From assembly GCA_021604865.1 (NCBI GenBank), contig BQJU01000020.1, positions 1 to 64,000 of the forward strand: DNA of 64,000 nt. The letters run 5' to 3'. A program made the position numbers and the translations under genes. The notes below the pieces were generated by a model, which made no database searches, was not told the DNA's origin, and was given only the letters and a program-made list of their open reading frames with translations. How positions within the stretch are numbered: position 1 is the stretch's first letter; each line of letters opens with the position of its first letter. Origin of the DNA: Saprospiraceae bacterium. Its GTDB lineage: Bacteria > Bacteroidota > Bacteroidia > Chitinophagales > Saprospiraceae. Shown here in pieces: positions 55,760-64,000 of the stretch.

Positions 55760-55886
55760 AGAGCTTCGTGTTTGGAAGTTGGTTTTTATAGCGTATGCGG
55801 CTCAACCGAGACGGACAGAAAAGTAAGGTAGTATCATCGAAAAAAGGATCCTTTGCAGCCAGATGTTTGGCCTCCAGACATACTCT
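55760..55886. repeat. Dispersed MITE-like element, copy 3 (127 bp)
   Basis: Left end AGAGCTTCGTGTTTGGAA and right end CCTCCAGACATACTCT are imperfect inverted repeats. Interior blocks (cggacagaaaagtaa, gtatcatcgaaaaa, ggatcctttgcagcc) are shared with copy 1 at 201-334. It lies between the ATE-like pair and a small convergent gene. Confidence 0.75.
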
Positions 55887-55890
55887 ACCG

Positions 55891-56106
55891 CTATCTCTCT
55901 GAAAATTTCCTATTCACCAGTCGCAATAAAAGTACCCAGGGAATAGCATGCATTACAAAATCGCCCCAATCCAGCAATTGCATACCAACGGCTCCGCCAG
56001 ATATCCATTTTATTTTCCCCCACAGGTGCGGTTCTGGAAAAAAGGGAGCTAACCCAAGGGTAGCACAGAGAATGATAACAAAGGTCCAGTTATTGAGTGG
56101 ATTCAA
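55891..56106 (-). CDS. Small two-helix membrane protein
   Basis: 71 residues. Helix 1 is WTFVIILCATLGLAPFFPEP, followed by a conserved-looking stretch HLWGKIKWISGGAVGMQLLD, and helix 2 is FVMHAIPWVLLLRLV. Proteins of this size and pattern occur widely in Bacteroidota and are only described as hypothetical membrane proteins. Function unknown. Divergent from the dehydrogenase at 56152, only 45 nt apart. Confidence 0.7.
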   Translation of the reverse strand: MNPLNNWTFVIILCATLGLAPFFPEPHLWGKIKWISGGAVGMQLLDWGDFVMHAIPWVLLLRLVNRKFSER

Positions 56107-56151
56107 AATCTATTTCTATTTTGGCGCAAAGTAACTAAAAATCGAGAAACC

Positions 56152-57129
56152 ATGACTGAAAATCATCCGAATATTGTCGTACTGGACGGTTATACGCTCA
56201 ATCCAGGAGACTTGAGTTGGCAGGCATTAAATGCCTTGGGCAAGGTACAAATTTACGACCATAGCAGTCCCGACCACTTATTGGAAAGGGCATCAGAAGC
56301 GTCCATTCTTTTGGTCAATAAATTCGTTTTGCAGGAAAAGGAATTAAAACGACTACCTCTGTTGAAATGTATTTGCGTAACCGCTACCGGGTACAACAAC
56401 ATAGACATCAAAACGGCTAAGCAATTGGGTATCAAAGTTTTCAATGTCAGTGATTATGGTTCTACTGCAGTTGCTCAACATGTATTTGCCCTAATTTTGG
56501 CTTTGACAAATGGCGTAGAAACACATCATCAAAGTGTACAAAAGGGAGACTGGATCAAGAGTCGGGATTTTAGTTATACCCTCTTTCCACTTGTTGAACT
56601 TGCGGGAAAAACGATTGGCATCTATGGCTTTGGCCGAATTGGTAAAAAAGTGGCCAGAATTGCAGATGGTTTTGAAATGAAAGTGATTACACTAAATCGA
56701 CATCCGGAGCGAGATACTCATCCGGGAGTCACTTATGTGGATTGGCAGACCTTGTTAGAAACCAGTGATTTCCTGAGTCTACACGCCCCTTTGCAAAAAG
56801 AAAATACAGGCATTATCAATCTGGAGGCGCTAAAAAAAATGAAAAAGAGTGCTCGTTTGATCAATACAGCCCGGGGAGGACTTATCGTTGAAGCCGACCT
56901 CGCTAAAGCATTAAAAGAGGGTTTTATAGCCGGTGCCGGTCTGGATGTATTAAGTCAGGAGCCACCAACGGATGATCATCCTCTTTTGCATTTGAAAAAT
57001 TGTCTGATTACGCCGCATAATGCCTGGGCTAGTGCCGAGGCACGGCAGCGACTATTGGATGGCAGTATTAAAAATGTAAAGGCTTTTTTAAATGGCTCCT
57101 CGGGAAATATTGATATTTCCTTGCTATGA
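56152..57129 (+). CDS. D-2-hydroxyacid dehydrogenase (glycerate/hydroxypyruvate reductase type)
   Basis: 325 residues. NAD-binding motif GKTIGIYGFGRIGKKVARIA with downstream LNRHPE. Catalytic residues are present: Arg in LINTARGGLIVEADL, Glu in LDVLSQEPPTDDHP and His in CLITPHNAWAS. The substrate-binding region VTATGYNNIDIKTAKQLGIK is typical of the family. Reduces a 2-keto acid to the D-2-hydroxy acid; the exact substrate is not clear from sequence. Confidence 0.9.
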   Translation: MTENHPNIVVLDGYTLNPGDLSWQALNALGKVQIYDHSSPDHLLERASEASILLVNKFVLQEKELKRLPLLKCICVTATGYNNIDIKTAKQLGIKVFNVSDYGSTAVAQHVFALILALTNGVETHHQSVQKGDWIKSRDFSYTLFPLVELAGKTIGIYGFGRIGKKVARIADGFEMKVITLNRHPERDTHPGVTYVDWQTLLETSDFLSLHAPLQKENTGIINLEALKKMKKSARLINTARGGLIVEADLAKALKEGFIAGAGLDVLSQEPPTDDHPLLHLKNCLITPHNAWASAEARQRLLDGSIKNVKAFLNGSSGNIDISLL

Positions 57130-57212
57130 TGGCCAGGACAAATCGTACCAACCCAATCGTTGTGGCATTCCACCTGGTGCAAGACATCTTGTGCCTTTTC
57201 AGGGAGGCCCTA

Positions 57213-59324
57213 CTAGATATCTTCAGTAGGTGTAGGTGATTCTTCCTCTGGATATTCAATCCTTACGTGATAGACCGACTTCATAATCTGTTTGAATACT
57301 TCAACACAGGTTTCAAACTCACTAAAAGTCATATTAGAATTTTCCAATTGCCCATGGGTGATCTTACCAGCAACAAGCTTATCGATAAATTCTACCAGTT
57401 CCTTTTCTGAAGGACTTTTCAAGCTTTTGCATGCTGCTTCGATCGTATCTGCTATCATAAGAATAGTCTCCTCTTTGGAGCTTGGCCTTGGGCCAGGATA
57501 ACGAAACAGCGCTTCATCAAAATCTTTACCCGGATTTTCGACAATGTAGTTTTTATAAAAATATTCTACCCGGGTATTTCCATGATGGGTTTTGATAAAA
57601 TCTACCAATACCTTGGGCAATTTGTATTTTTTAGCCATTTCCACGCCCTCCGTGACGTGTCCGATAATGATTTCAGCGCTTTCCAGATTGGAAATATCAT
57701 CATGAGGATTTTTACCACTTTGGTTTTCAATAAAATATAAAGGGTTTGCCGTTTTTCCAATATCGTGATATAGAGCAGCTACCTTTACTAACAGTGGATC
57801 GGCACCTATTTTACTAGCTGCTGCTTCTGCCAAATTGGCCACTTGGAGAGAATGCTGCAAGGTGCCAGGAGCTTTCAATGCCAGTTCCCGAAGTAAGGGC
57901 CGGTTCATATCCGACAATTCTACCAGGGTAATGGGAGAAAGGTACCCAAAAAGTCGTTCCAGTAACGGCACCAATGGATAAGCAAGCAAAGTCAGGAAAG
58001 CATTCATGGCAATCCAGTTATAAACGGACCAGTCGATTTTATTCAGCGCCCCCTCCTGAATCAATGACAAGCCAAAATAGGCCAAGGCATAAGTCAGGAA
58101 GATAAAAAGCATTGAATAAAAAAACCGCGACCAGTCCCGGGTATTCACATCGCTCAGCACCACTACAATACCCGCCAGAATCTGCATTATGGTAAATTCA
58201 TACCCCAGAGAGGATAAAAAACTCGCAATCAGTACGATCACAATGTGTGTAAACAATGCCAGGCGGCCGTCGTAAAAAGTTCGGACAACTATAGGTACTA
58301 TACAAAATGGGATGAGGTAGGTGCTCAGCACTGCTGTTTGTTCAACTGCATACACCAGGTAGCTGTATACAAAAAGCCACAACAACATAAAGAGCATTTC
58401 CCGAAAATGGTTAACAATCGGGTTGTAAAACAATTTAAGATAAAGAATGAACACGCCAATAATCAAACTAGTCAACAGAAAATACCCCAAAAACACATAG
58501 AGATAAGACTTTTTATCACTTATCTCTTTTTCATACTGGAAGCGATAGGAAACCAGCTTCTGATAGATATCGTCGGTTACATAACCGTTGTTTGGTATGA
58601 TCAATTCTCCTTTTTTCACTTTCCCACGCGCAGTGGAGATTTTACCCAGCGCATCTTTCTGAAACATCTGGCTTAGGGTGTCACTATAAAGGAGATTTGG
58701 CGCCAGGACATTTTCCATGATGGGATACAAAAACTCCGGCTCTGACAAACGGGAATAGGGCAAAGAATCACTAAGCAAACTCTGGGCTGTTTTGAGGCTG
58801 AGTATATTGTCTAAAGTTTGCTGATAACTGGTATTGCCTTCAACAATATTGATAACAAAATCTTTGCCCTTATTCTGATGTGCCGAATCTAAGGCGATAA
58901 TGCCCCGATTAAACATACGGTCCAACATTGCCGTTCCGTAATTGTGGTAGCGTTCTGGATGATTGGTAACATCTTTAAATTGATCGGCCTTTTTTACCAG
59001 TTCGAGTTGTAGGTTAAATTGCTTATCAAAAGATTGTTTGCTATTTTTAGCAACAGCAGGAATCACCTCATAATAAGGGGAAAAATCGGCCTCAATAGCT
59101 TTTTTTTCTGTTTGGATCTCATCGTCCGTTTTCCGGATGGCAAAATCAAATGGAGCAACTAAATCGTCGTATCGCCATACCTGTCCTTTTTCAAACTGGT
59201 ATTTGAATTTGACATTATTAGGAAACAAAAAACTGATAAAGACTACTACTGTAAGCACCAACAGGTAGCTCAAATAAGTGGGCAGCGAAGTAAAGGCAGA
59301 TTTTTTTTCTTCCATATCTCCCAA
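57213..59324 (-). CDS. 7TM-HD phosphohydrolase, PgpH family (cyclic di-AMP phosphodiesterase type)
   Basis: 703 residues: one N-terminal helix, an extracytoplasmic 7TMR-HDED domain (about 50-270), seven helices (about 270-470), then a cytoplasmic HD domain with HSLQVANLAEAAASKIGADP, KVAALYHDIGKTANP (HD motif) and IIGHVTEGVEMAKKYKLPK. In Firmicutes PgpH hydrolyses c-di-AMP. The same activity is likely but not proven for the Bacteroidota members. Stand-alone, followed upstream by pduO on the same strand, 24 nt apart. Confidence 0.9.
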   Translation of the reverse strand: MGDMEEKKSAFTSLPTYLSYLLVLTVVVFISFLFPNNVKFKYQFEKGQVWRYDDLVAPFDFAIRKTDDEIQTEKKAIEADFSPYYEVIPAVAKNSKQSFDKQFNLQLELVKKADQFKDVTNHPERYHNYGTAMLDRMFNRGIIALDSAHQNKGKDFVINIVEGNTSYQQTLDNILSLKTAQSLLSDSLPYSRLSEPEFLYPIMENVLAPNLLYSDTLSQMFQKDALGKISTARGKVKKGELIIPNNGYVTDDIYQKLVSYRFQYEKEISDKKSYLYVFLGYFLLTSLIIGVFILYLKLFYNPIVNHFREMLFMLLWLFVYSYLVYAVEQTAVLSTYLIPFCIVPIVVRTFYDGRLALFTHIVIVLIASFLSSLGYEFTIMQILAGIVVVLSDVNTRDWSRFFYSMLFIFLTYALAYFGLSLIQEGALNKIDWSVYNWIAMNAFLTLLAYPLVPLLERLFGYLSPITLVELSDMNRPLLRELALKAPGTLQHSLQVANLAEAAASKIGADPLLVKVAALYHDIGKTANPLYFIENQSGKNPHDDISNLESAEIIIGHVTEGVEMAKKYKLPKVLVDFIKTHHGNTRVEYFYKNYIVENPGKDFDEALFRYPGPRPSSKEETILMIADTIEAACKSLKSPSEKELVEFIDKLVAGKITHGQLENSNMTFSEFETCVEVFKQIMKSVYHVRIEYPEEESPTPTEDI

Positions 59325-59348
59325 ATATACTAAGTCCTGACTGGGAAT

Positions 59349-59927
59349 TTATACTTTGGACCCTAAATCCTTGTCCTCACGACCAGACCAGGTTATTTCT
59401 TCCACGCCAAGATCCAAAGCAATTTTTCGGGAGAGCATAAATAAATAATCAGAAAGACGATTAAGGTAGCGAATCAGAATGGGTTCAACGGCTCCATCAA
59501 TAGCTAAAGCCACTACCCGACGTTCCGCCCTACGGCAAACACAACGGGCCAGGTGGCAAAAGGAAACAGCCGTATGACCTCCCGGGAGCACAAAGTTTTT
59601 CAATGGAGGTAAACTTTGATCCATCTGATCCATAGCATCTTCCAATAGTTTGATATCTTCTTCGTGGATATCGGGCGTTTTCATCTGTTTATCGGGATCG
59701 CTAGCCAGGTTGGCTCCAATGGTGAAAAGCCGGTTTTGAATTGCCCTTAACAAATCTTTGCTTTCCGCAATATTGACCAGGCTATCAGATAACAAACCTA
59801 TGGTAGCATTGAGCTCATCAACAGTGCCATAGGCTTCGATGCGCAGGTGAGATTTGGGTAACCGTTTCCCGCCAAAAAGCCCGGTTTCTCCCTGGTCGCC
59901 GGTTTTAGTATAAATTTTAAAAGCCAT
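59349..59927 (-). CDS. Cob(I)alamin adenosyltransferase, PduO type
   Basis: 192 residues. Canonical PduO start KIYTKTGDQGETGLFGGKR and AYGTVDELNATIGLL, with the ATP/cobalamin residues in CHLARCVCRRAERRVVAL and LNRLSDYLFMLSRKIA. Makes adenosylcobalamin from cob(I)alamin and ATP. No cobalamin riboswitch is seen upstream. Forms a unit with the PgpH-type gene. Confidence 0.95.
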   Translation of the reverse strand: MAFKIYTKTGDQGETGLFGGKRLPKSHLRIEAYGTVDELNATIGLLSDSLVNIAESKDLLRAIQNRLFTIGANLASDPDKQMKTPDIHEEDIKLLEDAMDQMDQSLPPLKNFVLPGGHTAVSFCHLARCVCRRAERRVVALAIDGAVEPILIRYLNRLSDYLFMLSRKIALDLGVEEITWSGREDKDLGSKV

Positions 59928-59971
59928 GATTCAAAGATATTCCTTACTAGCCTATCTAGGTAGGTGTGTAC

Positions 59972-60700
59972 TTAATTATGGTATCGGTGATTCGGATCAA
60001 GAGCACTTACGATATTTTCGTTCTTTTCATCTGTTTCTATCAATCCATCCCGCAGGCGAATAATCCGGTGAGCGTGCTCGGAAATATCAGGTTCATGAGT
60101 GACCAGAATAACCGTATTACCGGCATCGTGAATTTTCTCCAAAATTTCCATAATTTCCATGGAAGTCTTGGTGTCCAGGTTACCGGTAGGCTCATCCGCA
60201 AGAATGATAGAAGGATTATTTACCAAAGCGCGGGCTATCGCCACGCGTTGTCTTTGTCCACCTGAAAGCTCATTGGGTCGGTGGTCAACACGATCTCCAA
60301 GGCCAACCTCATCCAGCACCTCCATCGCTTTATCCAGTCGGGCTTTTTTACTTACGCCTCCATAAACAAGAGGCAGCGCCACATTTTCCAGGGCCGAAAG
60401 CCTTGGCAGCAAATTAAAAGTCTGGAATACAAATCCAATTTCTTTATTTCTTATTTCTGCTAGTTCACTATCGATCATTTTACTGACCTGATTGCCATTG
60501 AGCCAGTATTCTCCGCTTGTCGGAGTATCAAGACACCCTAGCAGATTCATGAGGGTAGACTTCCCCGAACCCGAAGGGCCCATAAGTGCTACATATTCAT
60601 TTTTTTGAATATCAAGAGAAATATCCTGCAAAGCATTTACTTGGGTAGTACCCATGATATAAATTTTTTGCAGATTTTGTACAGAGATAATGGCATTCAT
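59972..60700 (-). CDS. ABC transporter ATP-binding protein, LolD/MacB type
   Basis: 242 residues with all ABC motifs: Walker [21 protein letters not shown]-loop [12 protein letters not shown], signature [15 protein letters not shown], Walker [13 protein letters not shown] and the His switch LVTHEPDI. The [10 protein letters not shown] and TGNLDT wording is typical of lipoprotein-release or MacB-type exporters. No permease gene adjoins it; the partner must lie elsewhere. It lies 11 nt after gatC. Confidence 0.93.
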   Translation of the reverse strand: MNAIISVQNLQKIYIMGTTQVNALQDISLDIQKNEYVALMGPSGSGKSTLMNLLGCLDTPTSGEYWLNGNQVSKMIDSELAEIRNKEIGFVFQTFNLLPRLSALENVALPLVYGGVSKKARLDKAMEVLDEVGLGDRVDHRPNELSGGQRQRVAIARALVNNPSIILADEPTGNLDTKTSMEIMEILEKIHDAGNTVILVTHEPDISEHAHRIIRLRDGLIETDEKNENIVSALDPNHRYHN

Positions 60701-60711
60701 ACTTTTCAGCT

Positions 60712-61008
60712 TTATGATTTCAAATCTATGACCTTCGGAACCTGGAAAAAGGCACCATCACTGGCCGGAGCATTACTAAGTGCAGCCTCCTGGCTAACCT
60801 GGTCTTTAACTACATCCTCACGCCAGACATTGACGTCTTCGTTAACATAAACCAGCGGAGTCACATCATCTGTATCCAGTTCCTGCAACTTTTCTACCAT
60901 TTCGAGTATTTCGTTCAGGTCTGAAAGGATGGTTTCCCGCTCCTCGTCTGATAATTCCAGTCTGGCTAAATGTTCAAGCCTTGAAATTAAAGCCTTATCT
61001 ATTTTCAT
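60712..61008 (-). CDS. gatC: Asp-tRNA(Asn)/Glu-tRNA(Gln) amidotransferase subunit C
   Basis: 98 residues, standard length. [20 protein letters not shown] and [19 protein letters not shown] match the GatC N-terminus. The C-terminal belt ([19 protein letters not shown]) shows the conserved AP-x-x-x-G-x-F-x-V-P-x-V-I motif. It holds GatA and GatB together. Neither is in the window. Confidence 0.95.
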   Translation of the reverse strand: MKIDKALISRLEHLARLELSDEERETILSDLNEILEMVEKLQELDTDDVTPLVYVNEDVNVWREDVVKDQVSQEAALSNAPASDGAFFQVPKVIDLKS

Positions 61009-61171
61009 GGCAAATTATTAGAAGTTTGATACCATTTCTTCGTCCAAAAGTAAACATCTATCTCTAAAATTGCCTAAATCCAGGTTTAAATTATATTTTC
61101 GTGTCGCCAGAATTTGATGGTAAAAGAGAATCTCACTCCTTTTTATTGGAAATTTCTGGCAATTACATCTT

Positions 61172-61248
61172 GGAGCGTGTTGGGACTTCCATTACTGACC
61201 TGCAAATGGCAAGTTTTTGACTTTAGCATGAAAATCCCAACACACTCT
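61172..61248. repeat. Possible dispersed MITE-like element, copy 4 (diverged)
   Basis: GGAGCGTGTTGGGA (left) and TCCCAACACACTCT (right) form an inverted repeat about 77 bp apart, outer edge to outer edge. The ends resemble the AGAGCATGTTTGGAG family, though the interior differs. It lies in the gatC/kinase divergent gap of about 290 nt, where nothing else was recognised. Confidence 0.5.
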
Positions 61249-61299
61249 TATCCTCCCGAATAGGAGAAACAACCTAACAGAAAACGATAGTATCTAGGC

Positions 61300-61944
61300 A
61301 TGAATGAATCAAAAAACGGTTCGAGAATTAAGCACATCGCTATTGCAGGCAATATTGGTGCTGGAAAAACAACACTTTGCACCCAATTAGGTAAACAGTT
61401 TAATTGGTCTGTACATTATGAATCTACTGAGAACAATCCTTATCTCAGTGATTTTTATTTGGATATGCAGCGGTGGTCTTTCAATTTGCAGATTTATTTT
61501 CTAAACAATCGCTATCAACAAATTCTCAAAATACATGAGGGGGATACCACTGTAGTGCAGGATCGGACCATTTATGAAGATGCTTTTATCTTTGCCCCCA
61601 ATCTGCATGATATGGGACTCATGTCTTCTCGTGATTTCCAGAATTATTTTGAGTTGTTTAAGACGATGTCTTCTCAAATCAAACCACCAGATTTGTTGAT
61701 TTATTTGAAGGCAGGCATCCCTACGCTGGTTTCCCATATTCAAGCCAGAGGCAGAGATTACGAAGGCAGTATGAGCCTGGATTACCTCAAAAGGCTCAAC
61801 GAGCGTTACGAAAATTGGATAAAAGATTATAAAGAAGGTAAATTATTGGTGATCAATGTCGACAACATTGATTTCAAAAACGATCCGGAAGATTTAGGCA
61901 AAGTAGTCAATATGGTTAGTGCCGAATTGCATGGCCTTTTTTAA
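61300..61944 (+). CDS. Deoxynucleoside kinase
   Basis: 214 residues. P-loop IAGNIGAGKTTLCTQLG; substrate/acid motif VVQDRTIYEDAFIFAPNL (DR-x-x-x-E-D); lid-like region IQARGRDYEGSMSLDYLKRL. Resembles deoxyadenosine/deoxyguanosine kinases of bacteria. Salvages deoxynucleosides to dNMPs. Fits the housekeeping context near thyA only loosely. Convergent with the small protein at 61966. Confidence 0.92.
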   Translation: MNESKNGSRIKHIAIAGNIGAGKTTLCTQLGKQFNWSVHYESTENNPYLSDFYLDMQRWSFNLQIYFLNNRYQQILKIHEGDTTVVQDRTIYEDAFIFAPNLHDMGLMSSRDFQNYFELFKTMSSQIKPPDLLIYLKAGIPTLVSHIQARGRDYEGSMSLDYLKRLNERYENWIKDYKEGKLLVINVDNIDFKNDPEDLGKVVNMVSAELHGLF

Positions 61945-61965
61945 CGGCCGACTTACAAAGATGTT

Positions 61966-62178
61966 TTATGGTTTTTCAACCGCAACCTGAGCATCTTCGA
62001 CCTGTTTTTCGTCTTGCATTCCAAGGAAAGTCTTGACTTTCTCAGGCATATATTCTTTCAGCTTACCTTCACCAGCATAAAAAATGCCACCGATGAGAAA
62101 AACATGGAAGGCCAAGGTAAAAAATACGGCCTTTGCTTGATTGAAACGGGCTGCTCTTTCAAATTTATATACGCTCAT
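61966..62178 (-). CDS. Small single-helix membrane protein
   Basis: 70 residues: an N-terminal basic stretch (KFERAARFNQAKA), one membrane helix (VFFTLAFHVFLIGGIFYAG), and a charged tail (YMPEKVKTFLGMQDEKQVED). No family recognised; such proteins are conserved in Bacteroidota as hypotheticals. Placement opposite the kinase gives no clue to function. Confidence 0.55.
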   Translation of the reverse strand: MSVYKFERAARFNQAKAVFFTLAFHVFLIGGIFYAGEGKLKEYMPEKVKTFLGMQDEKQVEDAQVAVEKP

Positions 62179-62307
62179 GATCCAGGTATTTGGTGAATGA
62201 TTGTTTTCCTGGGTCTAAAACGTCAATTTTTTGATGGTTATTTTCACTTATCCGTTAAAAAGCCTTAATTCCCAATTAAAATAATTAACAGCGAGATCGA
62301 AATAGCT

Positions 62308-62970
62308 ATGGAATTGCACCATTATCAACAACTTATCAAAGAAATATCCGCTCAACAAGCCAAATTGGTCGCTGTATCAAAAACCAAGCCGGCAGCTGAA
62401 ATTTTGCGATTATATCAATATGGTCAAAGAGCTTTTGGGGAGAATCGGGCCCAGGAATTGAGCGAAAAACAAACTGCGTTGCCACAGGATATTGAATGGC
62501 ACATGATTGGGCATTTGCAAACCAATAAAGTCAAATTCATTGCTCCCTTTGTTCACCTTATCCACTCAATTGATAGTTTCCGGGTTTTAAAAGAAGTCAA
62601 TAAGGAGGCTCAAAAAAATAATCGTGTCATTGATTGTTTACTGCAACTGAAAATTGCAGCTGAAGACACCAAATATGGTTTTGATTTGCAAATGGTGAAT
62701 GACATATTGAAATCGGAAGATTTCCGCGATTTGCAATATGTCAGAATTTGTGGACTGATGGGCATGGCTACCTTTACCAATAATGAACTACAGGTTCGCA
62801 AAGAATTCCGACAGTTAAAACAAGCCTTTACCTCTATCAAGAAAGATTATTTCCCCGATACCGCCCATTTTAAAGAGATATCCATGGGGATGTCAGGTGA
62901 TTATCAACTCGCCCTGGAAGAAGGAAGCACCATAGTACGTATTGGAAGTTTGCTCTTTGGTGCCCGATAG
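62308..62970 (+). CDS. yggS: PLP homeostasis protein, YggS/PROSC family
   Basis: 220 residues, standard length. LVAVSKTKPAAEILRLYQYG carries the PLP-binding Lys; AFGENRAQEL, WHMIGHLQTNKV, CGLMGMATFT, ISMGMSGDYQLALEEGSTIVR and IGSLLFGAR are all canonical. Binds pyridoxal phosphate and maintains its homeostasis. A good intrinsic terminator lies about 128 nt after the stop. Confidence 0.96.
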   Translation: MELHHYQQLIKEISAQQAKLVAVSKTKPAAEILRLYQYGQRAFGENRAQELSEKQTALPQDIEWHMIGHLQTNKVKFIAPFVHLIHSIDSFRVLKEVNKEAQKNNRVIDCLLQLKIAAEDTKYGFDLQMVNDILKSEDFRDLQYVRICGLMGMATFTNNELQVRKEFRQLKQAFTSIKKDYFPDTAHFKEISMGMSGDYQLALEEGSTIVRIGSLLFGAR

Positions 62971-63097
62971 TCTCGCCTACCCTGCTTTCCCTCAACAGAT
63001 ACTATTTATTCTCCTACGTTTAATCATTGTTCCTGGCTTTTTATGGCCGGAATGAAGAACTTGTATAGACTCATATACTTAGAAATGCGCTTTAGAG

Positions 63098-63127
63098 GTT
63101 GTCGACCGGTAGGTTGACAACTTTTTT
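63098..63127 (+). terminator. Intrinsic terminator downstream of yggS
   Basis: GTTGTCGACC and GGTTGACAAC pair over 10 bp (one G-T wobble) with loop GGTA, followed by T6 at 63122-63127. It ends plus-strand transcription just before the stop codon of the convergent LytTR gene. Confidence 0.9.
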
Positions 63128-63128
63128 A

Positions 63129-63869
63129 TTAGAACCGGTCCAGCATTTTGACAACTTCTGCACGTTTTCGCACAGACACAGGAATGCGGTTGCCACCGCG
63201 CATCAGCAGGTATCCACCATCTGTTTTCACAAAGGCCTGAATTTGTTTCAAATTGATCAGGTGTGATTGGTGGACCCTTAGAAAGCCCACTTCCGACAGG
63301 ATTCTATCGTATTCTTTCAGCGTTTTGGTCACCATTATTTTCTGTCCGTCGTTCAGATAGAAGGTTGTGTAATTACCCTGGGCTTCACAGCGAATAATCT
63401 GCTCCAGTTCTATCAGGTGGATTTTATCCAGGGTATGGAGGGCAATTCGTTTATTTCCTTCCTTGCCATTCAGCGTATTTTTGAGCAAGTCCAGTTGTTT
63501 GGGCTGTTCTCCTAACAATTCCTTAGCCCGGCCCACTGCTTCCTGAAGTTCATCGGGTTGCACAGGTTTGAGCAGATAATCTACTGCAGCCATTCTAAAA
63601 GCCCTCACCGCAAAAGCATCAGAGGAGGTCGTAAAGATTACTTTAAAAGGGATCTCTGACAAAATATCCAGCAGGTCAAAACCAGTACCGTCCCCTAGTT
63701 GTACATCAAGAAAGAGGATATCAGGTTTTTGCTTACGCAATAGTTTGGCACCATTGACCACACCATCTGCTGTGTCGGTCACCTCAACTTCCGGGCAATA
63801 ATCCCTCAAGTCCTGTTGTAGACTTGCAATTGCCTGAGGTACATCGTCAATAATAACGGCCTTTATCAT
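63129..63869 (-). CDS. LytTR-family response regulator
   Basis: 246 residues. Receiver domain with acidic pair DD8-9, phosphoacceptor Asp55 (KPDILFLDVQLGDGTG) and Lys in VDYLLKPVQPDEL. The LytTR DNA-binding domain from about 145 has IIRCEAQGNYTTFYLNDG, LRVHQSHLINLKQIQAF and GGNRIPVSVRKRAEVVKML. Regulates transcription when phosphorylated by a LytS-like kinase. No kinase is in the window; the gene upstream (63909-64000) does not look like one. Confidence 0.96.
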   Translation of the reverse strand: MIKAVIIDDVPQAIASLQQDLRDYCPEVEVTDTADGVVNGAKLLRKQKPDILFLDVQLGDGTGFDLLDILSEIPFKVIFTTSSDAFAVRAFRMAAVDYLLKPVQPDELQEAVGRAKELLGEQPKQLDLLKNTLNGKEGNKRIALHTLDKIHLIELEQIIRCEAQGNYTTFYLNDGQKIMVTKTLKEYDRILSEVGFLRVHQSHLINLKQIQAFVKTDGGYLLMRGGNRIPVSVRKRAEVVKMLDRF

Positions 63870-63908
63870 CCTGAATGGTTTAATAGCATTGGTATACAGG
63901 GTGTTTAC

Positions 63909-64000
63909 CTAATCACCTATGGTACTTTTTTTCCAAATCTCCTTCAGGGCTTTCACCAAAACATCAAGTTCTTCGGTTAGGGTATATACGTTTGGAGTAA
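63909..64000 (-). CDS. 3' end of a gene cut by the window edge, possibly class V aminotransferase
   Basis: The minus strand is open from the window edge to a TAG at 63909-63911, reading TPNVYTLTEELDVLVKALKE and then IWKKSTIGD. The pattern (P-x-V/I-Y-T-x-x-E-x-x-x-L-V-x-A-L) resembles the C-terminus of class V (cysteine desulfurase/kynureninase-like) PLP enzymes. Only 29 residues are visible, so the identity is tentative. Confidence 0.45.
   Translation of the reverse strand, partial: TPNVYTLTEELDVLVKALKEIWKKSTIGD

Noticed and set aside
59349-60000. Cobalamin riboswitch near the PduO gene
   Set aside because: Upstream gap is about 45 nt to the next gene and shows no B12-box-like structure.

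Overview
The window looks like a chromosome segment of a Bacteroidota bacterium, most likely of the Saprospirales/Lewinella/Haliscomenobacter type. The reasons are an alternative complex III plus cytochrome oxidase gene train, Bacteroidota-type promoters (TTG, about 20 nt, TAnnTTTG), a LytTR response regulator, tandem ATE-type transferases and the typical small membrane proteins. The genus is inference; no rRNA is present. Layout: (1) 1-4.1 kb is degraded accessory DNA: a TPR/LuxR pseudogene, a possible alpha-helical pore-former-like protein, toxin-antitoxin scraps and two genes (Uma2, DUF4230) that both lost their 5' ends at one junction. (2) 4.1-27.4 kb is a dense defence island. It holds an EAD11/NB-ARC/TPR STAND ATPase divergent from an MBL-fold hydrolase, a serine recombinase with a GIY-YIG/DUF4357 protein, a Zorya-like ZorA-ZorB pair coupled to a 1693-residue Hsp90-like/DUF3883 protein, an EAD11-NACHT STAND gene broken by one in-frame amber codon, a complete type I restriction-modification operon (hsdM-hsdS-hsdR), and a PD-(D/E)XK nuclease beside a small membrane protein. 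(3) At 27.8-28.15 kb the island ends at a tRNA-Arg(UCU) gene whose anticodon loop is split by a 274-nt group I intron. (4) 28.3-33.7 kb holds ung, a beta-propeller lipoprotein-like protein, DUF423, a small CPMC protein, DUF420 and a Sco-like protein without its copper cysteines. (5) 34.5-50.4 kb is a long minus-strand respiratory cluster: actABCDEF (quinol:cytochrome c oxidoreductase), coxBA, ctaB, two coxC-type genes and a subunit IV gene. The subunit II gene is fused to an OmpA-like peptidoglycan-binding domain. (6) 50.6-64 kb is housekeeping: thyA, a UbiD-family decarboxylase, two ATE-like transferases, a D-2-hydroxyacid dehydrogenase, a PgpH-type HD phosphohydrolase, pduO, a LolD/MacB-type ATPase, gatC, a deoxynucleoside kinase, yggS and a LytTR regulator. 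A family of about 80-130 bp non-coding elements with AGAGCATGTTTGGAG-type inverted ends is scattered through the window. The main candidate for an undescribed system is the three-gene operon at 9.5-16.2 kb: the MotAB-like ZorAB motor is kept, but the usual Zorya effectors are replaced by an Hsp90-like ATPase joined to a DUF3883 nuclease-like domain, an architecture recalling plant NO VEIN proteins.
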